64,000 nucleotides of DNA, taken from contig NZ_MAOI01000123.1 of NCBI RefSeq assembly GCF_001884235.1, forward strand, positions 264,121-328,120, read 5' to 3'. The position numbers and the translations under genes were made by a program. Each line of letters starts with the position of its first letter. Positions within the stretch are counted from its first letter, which is position 1. The notes below the pieces were generated by a model that did not search any database, was not told where the DNA came from, and was given only the letters and a program-made list of their open reading frames with translations. Below, one piece after another: positions 43,102-51,226 of this stretch. The stretch comes from Bacillus paramycoides (lineage in GTDB: Bacteria > Bacillota > Bacilli > Bacillales > Bacillaceae_G).

Positions 43102-43137
43102 AAAAACCTTACGTATAAAACGTAAGGTTTTTATATA
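43102..43137. terminator. Strong bidirectional terminator
   Basis: AAAAACCTTACGTTTTATACGTAAGGTTTTT: an 11-bp stem with T-runs on both sides. It ends the tandem RNA transcript (minus) and the hypothetical gene (plus). Confidence 0.88.
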
Positions 43138-43322
43138 GCCCCACATATGCCGTTATCTATAGATGTCCATAAACCTGCTCTCACAGGTGGATGTTCTCAC
43201 AAATGTTTGTAACTTCCTTCTTAAAAAGATGGCCTGCTATCTACATTTAAATATTGAACTTCCGTATTATACTTATTGGTTTAAGACATACACAAGCTAC
43301 GTACACCGTAGGAATTTTATAT
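43138..43322 (-). ncRNA. Structured RNA, copy A (6S RNA-like)
   Basis: Second unit of the tandem pair. 5' CCTACGGTG pairs with 3' CAT..GTGGG; relative to copy B a G-C pair became A-U, a compensatory change. A terminal hairpin lies at the midpoint and an ACCTG..CAGGT hairpin in the 3' half. It resembles Firmicutes 6S RNA (ssrS) by closing stem, length (about 185 nt) and the GG.CGGCA..TG.GGG 3' block, from memory. It lacks a clear promoter of its own. Confidence 0.55.
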
Positions 43323-43339
43323 GATGTTAGTTGAAATAA

Positions 43340-43528
43340 GACCCCCGCACGTGCCGTCCCTCGTAAATGTCCAAAAACCCGCTACTCGCAGGTGGATGCC
43401 CTCACAGTTACCGTATATCTTCCTCCACAAGGAAGGCTTGATAATGGTCGCTAAATATTGAGCTTCCGTATAACTAACATCGGTTTTAGACATAAATAAG
43501 TTACGTACACCGCAGGATGTATTATTTA
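43340..43528 (-). ncRNA. Structured RNA, copy B (6S RNA-like)
   Basis: First unit of the tandem pair, nearest the promoter. Closing stem CCTGC-g-GTG / CAC-gt-GCGGG, midpoint hairpin CTTCCT-TGTGG-AGGAAG, and 3' hairpin ACCTGC / GCGGGT. Long stretches match copy A (for example TACGGAAG.TCAATATTTA and CATCCACCTG). 6S RNA binds sigma-A RNA polymerase as a promoter mimic. The family assignment is by recalled resemblance and needs a covariance-model search. Confidence 0.58.
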
Positions 43529-43538
43529 CTTGTCGTTA

Positions 43539-43567
43539 TATTATCACATTGTTTCCAATGTGTAAAA
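43539..43567 (-). promoter_or_regulatory. Promoter of the tandem RNAs with dyad in the spacer
   Basis: Minus strand: TTTACA and TAATAT at exactly 17 bp. The spacer region holds a perfect dyad, CACATTG-GAAA-CAATGTG (43545-43562), a possible operator. Confidence 0.6.
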
Positions 43568-43637
43568 TATAATATTTTTCAAGCAATCTCTTGCTTGTGA
43601 CCTTATTTTAATACAAATTATTTTTGCATGCAAGTGA

Positions 43638-44471
43638 TTAATCTTCTTCTTTTGCAATTTGATTTTCTGGATAAGAAATCCAATCACTCCAGCTACCTGC
43701 ATACAATTTAACATTTTGAAAACCAGCTAATTTTAATGCAACTATGTTCGGACATGCTGTAACACCAGAGCCGCAATATACAATTGTTTCCTTATCTTTC
43801 GAAAGATTTTTGAAACGTTCTTGTTGCTGGGCTTCATGTTTAAATTGTCCTGATTCTAGAATTCCATCCTTCCAAAAACAGTTTACTGCTGTCGGAATAT
43901 GTCCTGCCTTCGGATCAACAAGCTCTTCTACACCAGCATAACGTTTTGGCTCTCTAGAATCAATTAACGTAATATCTGCACCTGCATGAATGTTCTCTTT
44001 GACCGTTTCCATCGTTACAAGCATATTATCTTGTATGTTTGCTTTGAATGTTTTTCGTGCAACAATTGGAATTTCCGTTGTTGTATGTAATCCATTCTCT
44101 TTCCAAGTAGGAAAACCGCCATCTAGTATATATACTTTCTCATGTCCTACATAGTTTAATAACCACCATAAACGAGAAGCATTTGCCCCAGCTTGACTAT
44201 CATATGCAATCACTGTCGTATGTTCATCAATCCCCGCTTTTGAAAGCTTGTCCGCAAACTGCTCTACATTTGGTAATGGATGACGACCACCATGCTCAAT
44301 TACAGGACTTGATAAATCTAAATTTAAATCAAAATATAATGCATGTGGAATATGTTCTTCCTCATACTTCTCTTTACCCCAATTTGGATTCGCTAAATCA
44401 AAACGACAATCGATTATACGGACATGTTCATCTTCTAAATGCTCACGCAACCATTCGACTGTAACAATCAT
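43638..44471 (-). CDS. Sulfurtransferase (two-domain rhodanese)
   Basis: A 277-residue tandem rhodanese protein: N-terminal inactive domain (VRIIDCRFDL, YFDLNLDLSSPVIEHGGRHPLP) and C-terminal catalytic domain ending in the loop IVYCGSGVTACPNIVALKLAG with the active Cys. It transfers sulfane sulfur from thiosulfate or 3-mercaptopyruvate to thiol or cyanide acceptors; the CGSGVTAC loop fits the mercaptopyruvate group. It starts 2 bp after the YpbS-like gene. Confidence 0.9.
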   Translation of the reverse strand: MIVTVEWLREHLEDEHVRIIDCRFDLANPNWGKEKYEEEHIPHALYFDLNLDLSSPVIEHGGRHPLPNVEQFADKLSKAGIDEHTTVIAYDSQAGANASRLWWLLNYVGHEKVYILDGGFPTWKENGLHTTTEIPIVARKTFKANIQDNMLVTMETVKENIHAGADITLIDSREPKRYAGVEELVDPKAGHIPTAVNCFWKDGILESGQFKHEAQQQERFKNLSKDKETIVYCGSGVTACPNIVALKLAGFQNVKLYAGSWSDWISYPENQIAKEED

Positions 44472-44473
44472 CC

Positions 44474-44746
44474 TTAACGCCCTTCTTTCTCTTGCGTGCG
44501 ATCTACATACTCCATAACCATTTCTGCTGTAACAAGTTTACGCTGCGGTGCAACGCCGCGTTTTGCAAGGTCATTAATTTGCTTTGTTACCATATTTATT
44601 GCATCAACTGAGAAATGTTTTCCATTTGATGCAAGTGCGATTGCAGCCTCTATTGCTGCTTCACGTTGCGCATCTAATTGCAAAAATGTTTTTACAATTT
44701 CATTTTGTTTACGAGAATGTGCTGTAATTGCTTTATGTACTTCCAT
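44474..44746 (-). CDS. ypbS: YpbS/DUF2533-family protein
   Basis: A 90-residue helical protein: MEVHKAITAHSRKQNEIVKT at the start, then VDAINMVTKQINDLAKRGVAP. It resembles YpbS of B. subtilis (DUF2533). GGGGGAAAGAGAAG precedes the ATG. It lies between a GNAT gene and the sulfurtransferase in one minus-strand unit. In B. subtilis ypbS is a neighbour of dynA (ypbR), which is also true here. Function unknown. Confidence 0.72.
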   Translation of the reverse strand: MEVHKAITAHSRKQNEIVKTFLQLDAQREAAIEAAIALASNGKHFSVDAINMVTKQINDLAKRGVAPQRKLVTAEMVMEYVDRTQEKEGR

Positions 44747-44774
44747 CTTCTCTTTCCCCCTAAATAATTTATAC

Positions 44775-45236
44775 TTATTTGTTTAATTCCATTGCAAGCC
44801 GAATCATATCACGACATACAATTCCATTTTCAATAATCTCTTCTTCATAATGCTTCGAAAAGTAATCAAAATCAATAGAAAAAATCCGAAATCCACATTT
44901 TTGATATAACGCAAGTTGTGAAACGCTAGAATTACCTGTACCAACTTCAAGCTTGTACATATTATATTCTTTAGCAGTTTCTATTGCATGCAACAATAAC
45001 TTCTTACCAATACCTTTTCCTTGCATATGTTCTACAATCGCAATATTCATAAGTTCCATTGTCTTTGGTCTTGTTTCCAAAAGCACATATACACCGATAA
45101 CTCTTTCCTCTTGTTTAGCTATATACATAAGTCCTCTTTGCACATATGCATCAATTTGACGTTCACTTGGATCAGCAAGGAGCAATAAAGATTTCGGTAT
45201 AGCTTCTTTCGAAATACGCTCTATTACAACAGACAT
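44775..45236 (-). CDS. GNAT-family N-acetyltransferase
   Basis: A 153-residue GNAT: MELMNIAIVEHMQGKGIGKK contains the acetyl-CoA pyrophosphate loop (Q-G-K-G-I-G-K) and ALYQKCGFRIFSIDFDYF the C-terminal motif. The acceptor is unknown. It is the first gene of the unit with ypbS and the sulfurtransferase, and its start follows GAAGGGAG. It is divergent from the 84-residue gene at 45308. Confidence 0.86.
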   Translation of the reverse strand: MSVVIERISKEAIPKSLLLLADPSERQIDAYVQRGLMYIAKQEERVIGVYVLLETRPKTMELMNIAIVEHMQGKGIGKKLLLHAIETAKEYNMYKLEVGTGNSSVSQLALYQKCGFRIFSIDFDYFSKHYEEEIIENGIVCRDMIRLAMELNK

Positions 45237-45307
45237 AAAAATTCTCCCTTCTCTATTGTTCTAATCCCTCCTTGTCTACCATAAGTAATAGAAAGGAGGG
45301 ATTCACC

Positions 45308-45562
45308 ATGGACAACAATGAGAAAAAATGCAACGTCATCTCCATTGATGGAAAGAAAAAGAAGAGCGACACATATTCCTATCCAAAATTAGTAGTAGAA
45401 AACAAAACATATGAATTTTCTTCATTCGTCTTATGCGGTGAAACACCAGACGGCAGACGATTAGTTCTTACCCATATGATTTCTACTGATGAATTTGCAG
45501 GGTTCGTAAAATCTCTAGATACTGTACTACAAAAGAAAATTGAACGAATCTTTTTTTCATAA
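45308..45562 (+). CDS. Conserved hypothetical protein
   Basis: An 84-residue protein (MDNNEKKCNVISIDGKKKKS at the start, then ETPDGRRLVLTHMIS), with a Lys-rich N-terminus and no known motif. The ATG at 45308 lies nine bases after AAAGGAGGG, so the frame upstream is not used. It converges on dynA with only 3 bp between the stop codons. Function unknown. Confidence 0.68.
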   Translation: MDNNEKKCNVISIDGKKKKSDTYSYPKLVVENKTYEFSSFVLCGETPDGRRLVLTHMISTDEFAGFVKSLDTVLQKKIERIFFS

Positions 45563-45565
45563 CGA

Positions 45566-48500
45566 CTATATAATATAAATTTCTTTTTCAATTTCTACTA
45601 ACTGCTTTTGTAGTTGCTCTTTACTTTGTTCATATAGTGTTACATCAATTGTTTCAGCTAAAGCGAATAATATACTTTCATAATAATTCTCAATATCTTG
45701 CTGCATCACTTTTTGGAATAAGTTCCATTTTGCATCCCACTCTCGCTTATAATGATGAACGAATAATCCTTCTTCATCAGCTACATAGTTTGATACGAAA
45801 GGTTCTAGCACTCCTTTAGCGTCTTCTTGCATAAAAGCTTTATCATTTTTTTCAAAAAAGCTTTTCTCATTTTTAAAATGCGCTAATGCCTTTTTGAAAT
45901 CCTTAATTTCTATTGAAGGAAACGGCTCTTTATGTGTAATAACCTTATATTCATAATCCACTGTTCCACTCATAGAAATCGATTCATTTTCTACTTTGCA
46001 GTTCACAACAATTTCATCCTTTGCACGCTTCATCGCTTCATCTATCCATTTTTCAAGACGTAATGATGTCGCACGCATTTCTTGTAATAAATCATGTTGA
46101 ATAAATGAAACTAATTCCATTACACACTGTTGCAACTGTGCTTTTACATTCCCATCTGTTCGAAGCGACGCCGGATTAATAAATTCAGTAAACACATCGT
46201 TATAGCGTAAAAATAGACGTTGTTGCACGTAATAAAGCAATTCTTTCACTTCATTTTGCATTGCTTGCTCTTCAGCAAGTACACTATATGATGAAATAAT
46301 ATGAAGTAGCTGATCACGCTCTGCTTCATATTTTTTTGTTTGCTTCTCCTTCTCATCATTTCCCTGCTTCGCGCCATTTATCATATTTACAAGAAGCTGA
46401 TTTGCACCTTGCAATGCTCCGTATAAAGCATGCACAGACACAAGCATTAAATCCCTCATCATAAAGGACGTAAATGATTCTTCAAACTTAGCAATCCCAG
46501 AGTTTTGTAAAATACCATACTTTTCTTTTTCAATACTTTTCCCTTGTTTTTCTTCAAGCGCACATAAACTTGAAATTGCAAATAAACGTGGATTTCTAAT
46601 ACCGTATTGTAAAAGCTGATCCGCAATATAACCTTTTACCATTTCAAGTTCTTCTTCAGATTGTGCTAAATCGGCTGCATTAATTAGGAAGAACATTTTA
46701 TCAAGTGCAAACGTATCCTTTACACGACCAAGCTGGATTAAAAACTCACGATCTGCACGAGAGAAAACATGATTATAGTATGTTACAAATAAAATAGCAT
46801 CCGCATTTTTAATATACTGGAATGCAACATCCGTATGGCGGGCGTTAATAGAATCAGCTCCTGGTGTATCTACAAGAGCTACTCCTTGCCTTGTTAAAGC
46901 ACAATCGTAATAAAGCTCCATATACTCAACAAAACATGATTTTTCTTCATTAGCTACATAATCAGAGAACTCTTCTAACGTGACTTGTACTTGTTCCCCT
47001 AAATGAGTAGCAACTGCCTCATATCCTTTTTGTACCGCTCGTAAAAAGCTAAATGTTGTTTTTTGCTTCCCGCTTGGTGAAGGGTATTTCATAATTTTAT
47101 CAATTTGTATTAACGCTTCTTCTAGCGTAGCAATTTCATAATGAAACATTTTATAAACAGCTTTCATATCTTCTAATAGCGCTTGCTCGGACTTAAACTG
47201 AACAATTACCGTTCCATGCGGCTTTTCTTTTGTAACCGGCAAAATTTGATTAATTGTTGCTGTCGTTGGATTTGGTGATACAGGAAGTACCTTTTCACCA
47301 AGTAATGCATTGGCAAATGATGATTTCCCTGCACTAAAAGCTCCAAATAACGCTACTGTAAATTGCTTCGTTTCCACGCGCTGTCTTTTACTAACTACTT
47401 CTTGCTGTAAATGTTTAAGTGTAGGCAATGGATCTAATATTGTTTCAGCCTTCTTCACTTTTTCTAGTATGCGCTGGATATTTAATGTTGCCGTTCCTTT
47501 AATCTCTTCCTCCCTAGCCGTTATGTTATCATTTATGCTTTCTTGCTCTTGTAGAGTAAACTTCTCACTAACGATTTGTTTTTCACTTTGTAATATTTCG
47601 TCTATTCGCAATCCATCTGGTGTAGAAACACGTTCATACCAAACATCTTGTAAATAGCCCTCATATTTCTCATACGTCTGAATGTATTGTAATTTCGTTT
47701 CTTTCGCCGTTTGTAACATCGTGTATTTTTCAATTTCTTCTTCAATACGAGCAATTTCTATCTTCACTTTCTTCTGCAGTGCACCCGTACTTTTTTCAAA
47801 AATTTGCTGAGATTTCATAAAGTATCTTTTCTTCAACTCATTTGCAACATCAGCAGTATAAAGAAGTAAGTAATCGCCTGTAAATCCAGCCCCTTGTTTA
47901 ATTGTTTCAGCCAACACTTCTGGTCCGAAAGCAATTTCTAAAGCATATATGTCTTTCCCGATTTCCTCTGTAAATAACCCTTCTTCTTTTAAGAAGGCTA
48001 CAATAAATTCTTTCACATGAAAATCAAGTTGCGTTTCAACAGTCTTTTGAAGAGCAAAATAAAAAGCATCTACACGTCTCTGTTTTTCTTGCTCCGTCTT
48101 TCCTTTCGCAAATAACAAACCAACTTTAAACTTCGTTAATTTCGTTTCTAAATACTCATTCGCCAGCTCTCTCATTTCAAATGGCATTAAATACGCGTTA
48201 TCTAATATAGCTTGTAAACCTTTTATAAATTCATTTCTCACATCAGATTCTTTACTAACCGTGCGATGTTTATTTTCAGTTAACTCTTCCTTTTTTTCAA
48301 CTATCTCTGAAAGTGACAGTGGTGATGTTAACTCTTCTTCATATTTCATGAGATGTTTTTCATTTTCAGAAAGAATGAACGAGCAATGTTCTTGCAGTAA
48401 ATGTTCTGTTTCTCGCTCCATTCCCTTTCTTACATACTGCTCTTTTTCTTTCATAATAGAAGAGATTAATGTCTCTAAACTTTGAATCTCATTGTATGGA

Positions 48501-49225
48501 TGATTCATCATTCGCAATGATGTATAAAAAATACCATCTACTTCAATATCCCAGTTAGAAAAGGATTGTTTTACACTATCTCTATAATCTTCAAACGATA
48601 GTTCATTTTCTTTATGTTTATCTATTTGGTTTACAACGAGATAAACCGTTTTATTACGTTGTTTCAATTCTTTAACAAACTGTAAGTTCACTTCTGATTG
48701 GACATGATTATAATCCATCATATAAAAAATAACGTCTGCAAGATGCAAAGTTGATTCTGTTGCTAATTGGTGGGCATCATCCGTAGAATCAATTCCTGGT
48801 GTATCAACTAACATAACCCCATCAGGAATTGGCGCATCATTTCGATAAATATGGACACCAATTACTTCATCACCATCTTTACAAATTTGTTTTAATTCTT
48901 CTGCTGAATATGCACCGTCATATTCATACTGTTCTCCAGACTTAATCGTTACAACAACGCGATCAGATCCTCTTTCAATTTTAACGACGTTAGCACTCGT
49001 TGGAATCGGGCTTGTCGGTAATAATTGCGCTTTATATAGGTGATTCATCATTGTCGATTTCCCCGCAGAAAAATGACCACAGAAAGCTATCATAAGCTGT
49101 TCTTGTTTATATTTTTGAATCACCTCAAACAATTTCAAACTATTTTCCGTATCGCCGTGTTTTTGCCACTCTTCATAAAAACAAACAAGTTTTTTCATAC
49201 CGTTTGTCTGTACTATGTTTGTCAT
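45566..49225 (-). CDS. dynA: DynA, fused double dynamin-like GTPase
   Basis: A 1219-residue protein made of two dynamin units in tandem. The first P-loop is CGHFSAGKSTMM (residues 49-60) with VDTPGIDSTDD and NQIDKHKE; the second is FGAFSAGKSSFANALL (near 628) with VDTPGADSINARH. Long coiled-coil regions follow each GTPase. DynA of B. subtilis (YpbR) tethers and fuses membranes and protects against phage- or antibiotic-caused membrane damage. Both GTPase domains look intact. AAAGGGG precedes the ATG. Confidence 0.94.
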   Translation of the reverse strand: MTNIVQTNGMKKLVCFYEEWQKHGDTENSLKLFEVIQKYKQEQLMIAFCGHFSAGKSTMMNHLYKAQLLPTSPIPTSANVVKIERGSDRVVVTIKSGEQYEYDGAYSAEELKQICKDGDEVIGVHIYRNDAPIPDGVMLVDTPGIDSTDDAHQLATESTLHLADVIFYMMDYNHVQSEVNLQFVKELKQRNKTVYLVVNQIDKHKENELSFEDYRDSVKQSFSNWDIEVDGIFYTSLRMMNHPYNEIQSLETLISSIMKEKEQYVRKGMERETEHLLQEHCSFILSENEKHLMKYEEELTSPLSLSEIVEKKEELTENKHRTVSKESDVRNEFIKGLQAILDNAYLMPFEMRELANEYLETKLTKFKVGLLFAKGKTEQEKQRRVDAFYFALQKTVETQLDFHVKEFIVAFLKEEGLFTEEIGKDIYALEIAFGPEVLAETIKQGAGFTGDYLLLYTADVANELKKRYFMKSQQIFEKSTGALQKKVKIEIARIEEEIEKYTMLQTAKETKLQYIQTYEKYEGYLQDVWYERVSTPDGLRIDEILQSEKQIVSEKFTLQEQESINDNITAREEEIKGTATLNIQRILEKVKKAETILDPLPTLKHLQQEVVSKRQRVETKQFTVALFGAFSAGKSSFANALLGEKVLPVSPNPTTATINQILPVTKEKPHGTVIVQFKSEQALLEDMKAVYKMFHYEIATLEEALIQIDKIMKYPSPSGKQKTTFSFLRAVQKGYEAVATHLGEQVQVTLEEFSDYVANEEKSCFVEYMELYYDCALTRQGVALVDTPGADSINARHTDVAFQYIKNADAILFVTYYNHVFSRADREFLIQLGRVKDTFALDKMFFLINAADLAQSEEELEMVKGYIADQLLQYGIRNPRLFAISSLCALEEKQGKSIEKEKYGILQNSGIAKFEESFTSFMMRDLMLVSVHALYGALQGANQLLVNMINGAKQGNDEKEKQTKKYEAERDQLLHIISSYSVLAEEQAMQNEVKELLYYVQQRLFLRYNDVFTEFINPASLRTDGNVKAQLQQCVMELVSFIQHDLLQEMRATSLRLEKWIDEAMKRAKDEIVVNCKVENESISMSGTVDYEYKVITHKEPFPSIEIKDFKKALAHFKNEKSFFEKNDKAFMQEDAKGVLEPFVSNYVADEEGLFVHHYKREWDAKWNLFQKVMQQDIENYYESILFALAETIDVTLYEQSKEQLQKQLVEIEKEIYII

Positions 49226-49259
49226 CCCCTTGTTCCCCTTTATCCAAGATGTATATACT

Positions 49260-49353
49260 TTATCCCACTATTTACGGGCAGTAAAAGCCCAATTGATGTG
49301 GGCTATTAATCAGCAGGAGATGAACCTCCTCACTGATTAAAGTTTCACTTTAT
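49260..49353. repeat. Intergenic palindromic repeat, long form
   Basis: Same ends as the element at 20388 (TTATCCC.CTATTT.CGGG on the left, CTGATTAAAGTTTCACTTTA on the right) with an additional central part, AGTAAAAGCCCAATTGATGTG. The ATTAATCAG..GGAG / CTCCTCACTGATTA hairpin is kept. Confidence 0.7.
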
Positions 49354-49389
49354 TATCATACTAAATTTTCAGCATATTCTCATCAAAAA

Positions 49390-49431
49390 TAAAAAATCCC
49401 TTTCATTCTTTTTAAAAATGAAAGGGATTTT
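49390..49431 (-). terminator. Terminator after the Fur-controlled micropeptide
   Basis: AAAATCCCTTTCATT / AATGAAAGGGATTTT stem with a loop of about 8 nt and A/T runs on both sides. Confidence 0.85.
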
Positions 49432-49443
49432 ATGTCATATCGT

Positions 49444-49530
49444 TCATTTTGTTGTTCCTACTCCATTTAATACATACTTTGTAACACCAACATATATAGC
49501 AACCGTTCCTGCAACAAGTGCATATACCAT
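49444..49530 (-). CDS. 28-residue hydrophobic peptide under Fur boxes
   Basis: ATG at 49530, after AAGGTTGGTG, opens MVYALVAGTVAIYVGVTKYV.. ending GVGTTK: one predicted membrane helix with a short polar tail. I do not recognise the family. It is flanked upstream by a promoter with two Fur sites and downstream by a strong terminator, so it forms a complete transcription unit. An iron-related membrane role is inferred only from the Fur boxes. Confidence 0.6.
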   Translation of the reverse strand: MVYALVAGTVAIYVGVTKYVLNGVGTTK

Positions 49531-49549
49531 ATTAACACACCAACCTTTT

Positions 49550-49564
49550 TGATAATGATTATCA
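49550..49564 (-). promoter_or_regulatory. Perfect Fur box
   Basis: TGATAATGATTATCA is an exact match to the Bacillus 7-1-7 Fur consensus. It lies between the -10 and the ribosome-binding site of the micropeptide gene. Confidence 0.88.
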
Positions 49565-49574
49565 CTTTTGAATA

Positions 49575-49605
49575 TATTTTATCATTAAAGAGAATCATTA
49601 TCAAC
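49575..49605 (-). promoter_or_regulatory. Promoter with second Fur box
   Basis: Minus strand: TTGATA and TAAAAT at 17 bp. A second Fur-like site (49589-49603, 12 of 14 positions) covers the -35. Confidence 0.75.
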
Positions 49606-49612
49606 AATTTTC

Positions 49613-49692
49613 TAAAAAAGAAAGCTCCTTCGGGAAAAGGAGCTTTACTGCCTGTTTTAAAGAAGTTTAAAACTTGTTGTGCACTCTTATTA
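49613..49692 (-). ncRNA. Possible small RNA or short ORF with own terminator
   Basis: A TATAAT box at about 49690 is followed within 75 nt by AAAGCTCCTT / AAGGAGCTTT and T6, a compact promoter-terminator unit. A frame through it reads MRYNKSAQQVLNFFKTGSKA.. but lacks a ribosome-binding site, so an sRNA is more plausible than a peptide. It ends just before the Fur-controlled promoter. Low certainty. Confidence 0.3.
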
Positions 49693-49800
49693 TATCTCAT
49701 AATACACATCTTAACAGTTTTAAAAATTGGAAATCTCCCCTAGCTCCGCCATCTTACATTTTGTATAATAAAAGGGAATTACTTATCAAGGAGGAAAATA

Positions 49801-50964
49801 ATGACACAAAATCTTTCACAAGGCGATAGGATACACTCCATCGATATTATTAGAGGCATAGCTGTACTTGGTATTTTTCTTGTTAACTGGCCAGTTATCG
49901 CTGGTGTTGACTCTCGAGACATTTCAGGCGTTTACGAGGGATTAGATAGCTATATTCGCTTATTTTATGACATGTTTATTCAAACGAAATTTTATACTAT
50001 TTTTTCATTTTTATTTGGATTAGGTTTCTATATCTTTATGAATCGTGCTGAGGCGAAAACAGATCGTCCGAAAACTTTATTTGTTCGCCGCCTGCTCATT
50101 TTATTACTATTTGGTTTCTTGCATTACGTTCTTTTATGGGACGGAGACATCCTACATAGTTATGCCATCGCTGGATTTTTCTTATTCTTATTTTATAAGA
50201 GAGAGCCTCGTACTATTTTAATATGGGCTTTAGTTTTACTAAGTGTTTTTCAATTTTTCATGCTAATCGCTAGTATAGTGGTTGCCTTAGTACCAAAGGC
50301 AGAGTTAGGATTTTCCTTACCGATCATGCCACTTGAAGATTGGATGTCACAAATACAAAATCGTTTCCATGCATTTTATTCTGAAGGAATTGGACTAAAT
50401 GTATTCATGCTCCCAGAAACAGTTGGGCTATTTTTACTCGGTTTATACGCTGGCAAAAAAGATATTTTCCGCCGCACGAAAGAGTTAGATCCAAAACTTA
50501 AAAAGTGGCAAATCATTATGTTCATTTTGACATTACCAATGTGGTTCTTCATGGTCCGTTACTTCTTATCAAAACCATCTTATGAACCATTTTATATGCA
50601 AGCCTTTACAATGTTTAGCGGAAAAACATTATTTATCTTCTACATTTTCACACTGATGCGCTTATTACAAAAAGAAAGATGGCAAAAAATATTACGCCCG
50701 TTCCAATATGTCGGACGAATGGCATTAACAAACTATATTTCACATACAATTATTACGTTAATTGTATTCGGCTTAATTTTGAAAAATTATTATCCTGCTC
50801 CATTATGGGTTGGACCACTATTTTGCATCGGGTTCTACACATTACAAATCTTTGTTAGCCATTGGTGGCTTTCTCGTTACCAATACGGGCCACTTGAATA
50901 TATATGGCGCTTAGGTACGTACGGAAAGATGATGCCACTTAAAAAGAAAAGCAAGGTCTCATAA
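49801..50964 (+). CDS. DUF418-family membrane protein (YeiB-like)
   Basis: A 387-residue membrane protein with about ten helices: RIHSIDIIRGIAVLGIFLVNW at the N-terminus, RRLLILLLFGFLHYVLLWDGDILHSYAI, and the C-terminal DUF418 block (FQYVGRMALTNYISHTIITL, SRYQYGPLEYIWRLGTYGKM). AAGGAGG precedes the ATG. In the ancestral arrangement it converged on pbuX. Possibly an acyl-transfer protein related to the acyltransferase 3 fold; not demonstrated. Confidence 0.87.
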   Translation: MTQNLSQGDRIHSIDIIRGIAVLGIFLVNWPVIAGVDSRDISGVYEGLDSYIRLFYDMFIQTKFYTIFSFLFGLGFYIFMNRAEAKTDRPKTLFVRRLLILLLFGFLHYVLLWDGDILHSYAIAGFFLFLFYKREPRTILIWALVLLSVFQFFMLIASIVVALVPKAELGFSLPIMPLEDWMSQIQNRFHAFYSEGIGLNVFMLPETVGLFLLGLYAGKKDIFRRTKELDPKLKKWQIIMFILTLPMWFFMVRYFLSKPSYEPFYMQAFTMFSGKTLFIFYIFTLMRLLQKERWQKILRPFQYVGRMALTNYISHTIITLIVFGLILKNYYPAPLWVGPLFCIGFYTLQIFVSHWWLSRYQYGPLEYIWRLGTYGKMMPLKKKSKVS

Positions 50965-50981
50965 TGAGACCTTGCTTTTTT
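50951..50981 (+). terminator. Terminator of the DUF418 gene, split by the island
   Basis: GCAAGGTCTCAT / ATGAGACCTTGC stem and T6. The left 54-bp direct repeat begins inside its 3' arm (CTTGCTTTTTT), so the copy next to pbuX has only half of the hairpin. Confidence 0.88.
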
Positions 50982-51024
50982 ACGCTTCTCTTACTGCACT
51001 TTGCATAGAGACTGGCTCTTCTTT
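50971..51024. repeat. Left 54-bp direct repeat of the toxin island
   Basis: Exact copy of 53360-53413. It contains the last 15 or so codons of pbuX (..SMQSAVREA and stop, minus strand) detached from the gene. Confidence 0.93.
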
Positions 51025-51190
51025 CTTTTTCTCACTGCACAATACATACTACAACTTTATTAAACGAACGTGTTACTCTATTACCAAGTAAATCTGTGAG
51101 AAATAGCGCCAACTACACACTCTACTTAAGAAGAAAACTTATTGTCTTTACTCTTATTTCGCTAATAATCCCCTAAAGGAATATGGTATA

Positions 51191-51199
51191 ATTTACATG
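51191..51199 (+). promoter_or_regulatory. Extended -10 promoter of the toxin gene
   Basis: A TGGTATAAT box about 35 bp upstream of the toxin start; no strong -35 is seen at proper spacing. Confidence 0.45.
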
Positions 51200-51226
51200 T
51201 CAATCAATTTGTAAAGAAGGGATGGC

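Noticed and set aside
47310-47657. Plus-strand ORF of 115 codons within dynA
   Set aside because: It mirrors the second GTPase domain and has Cys/Ser-rich shadow composition.
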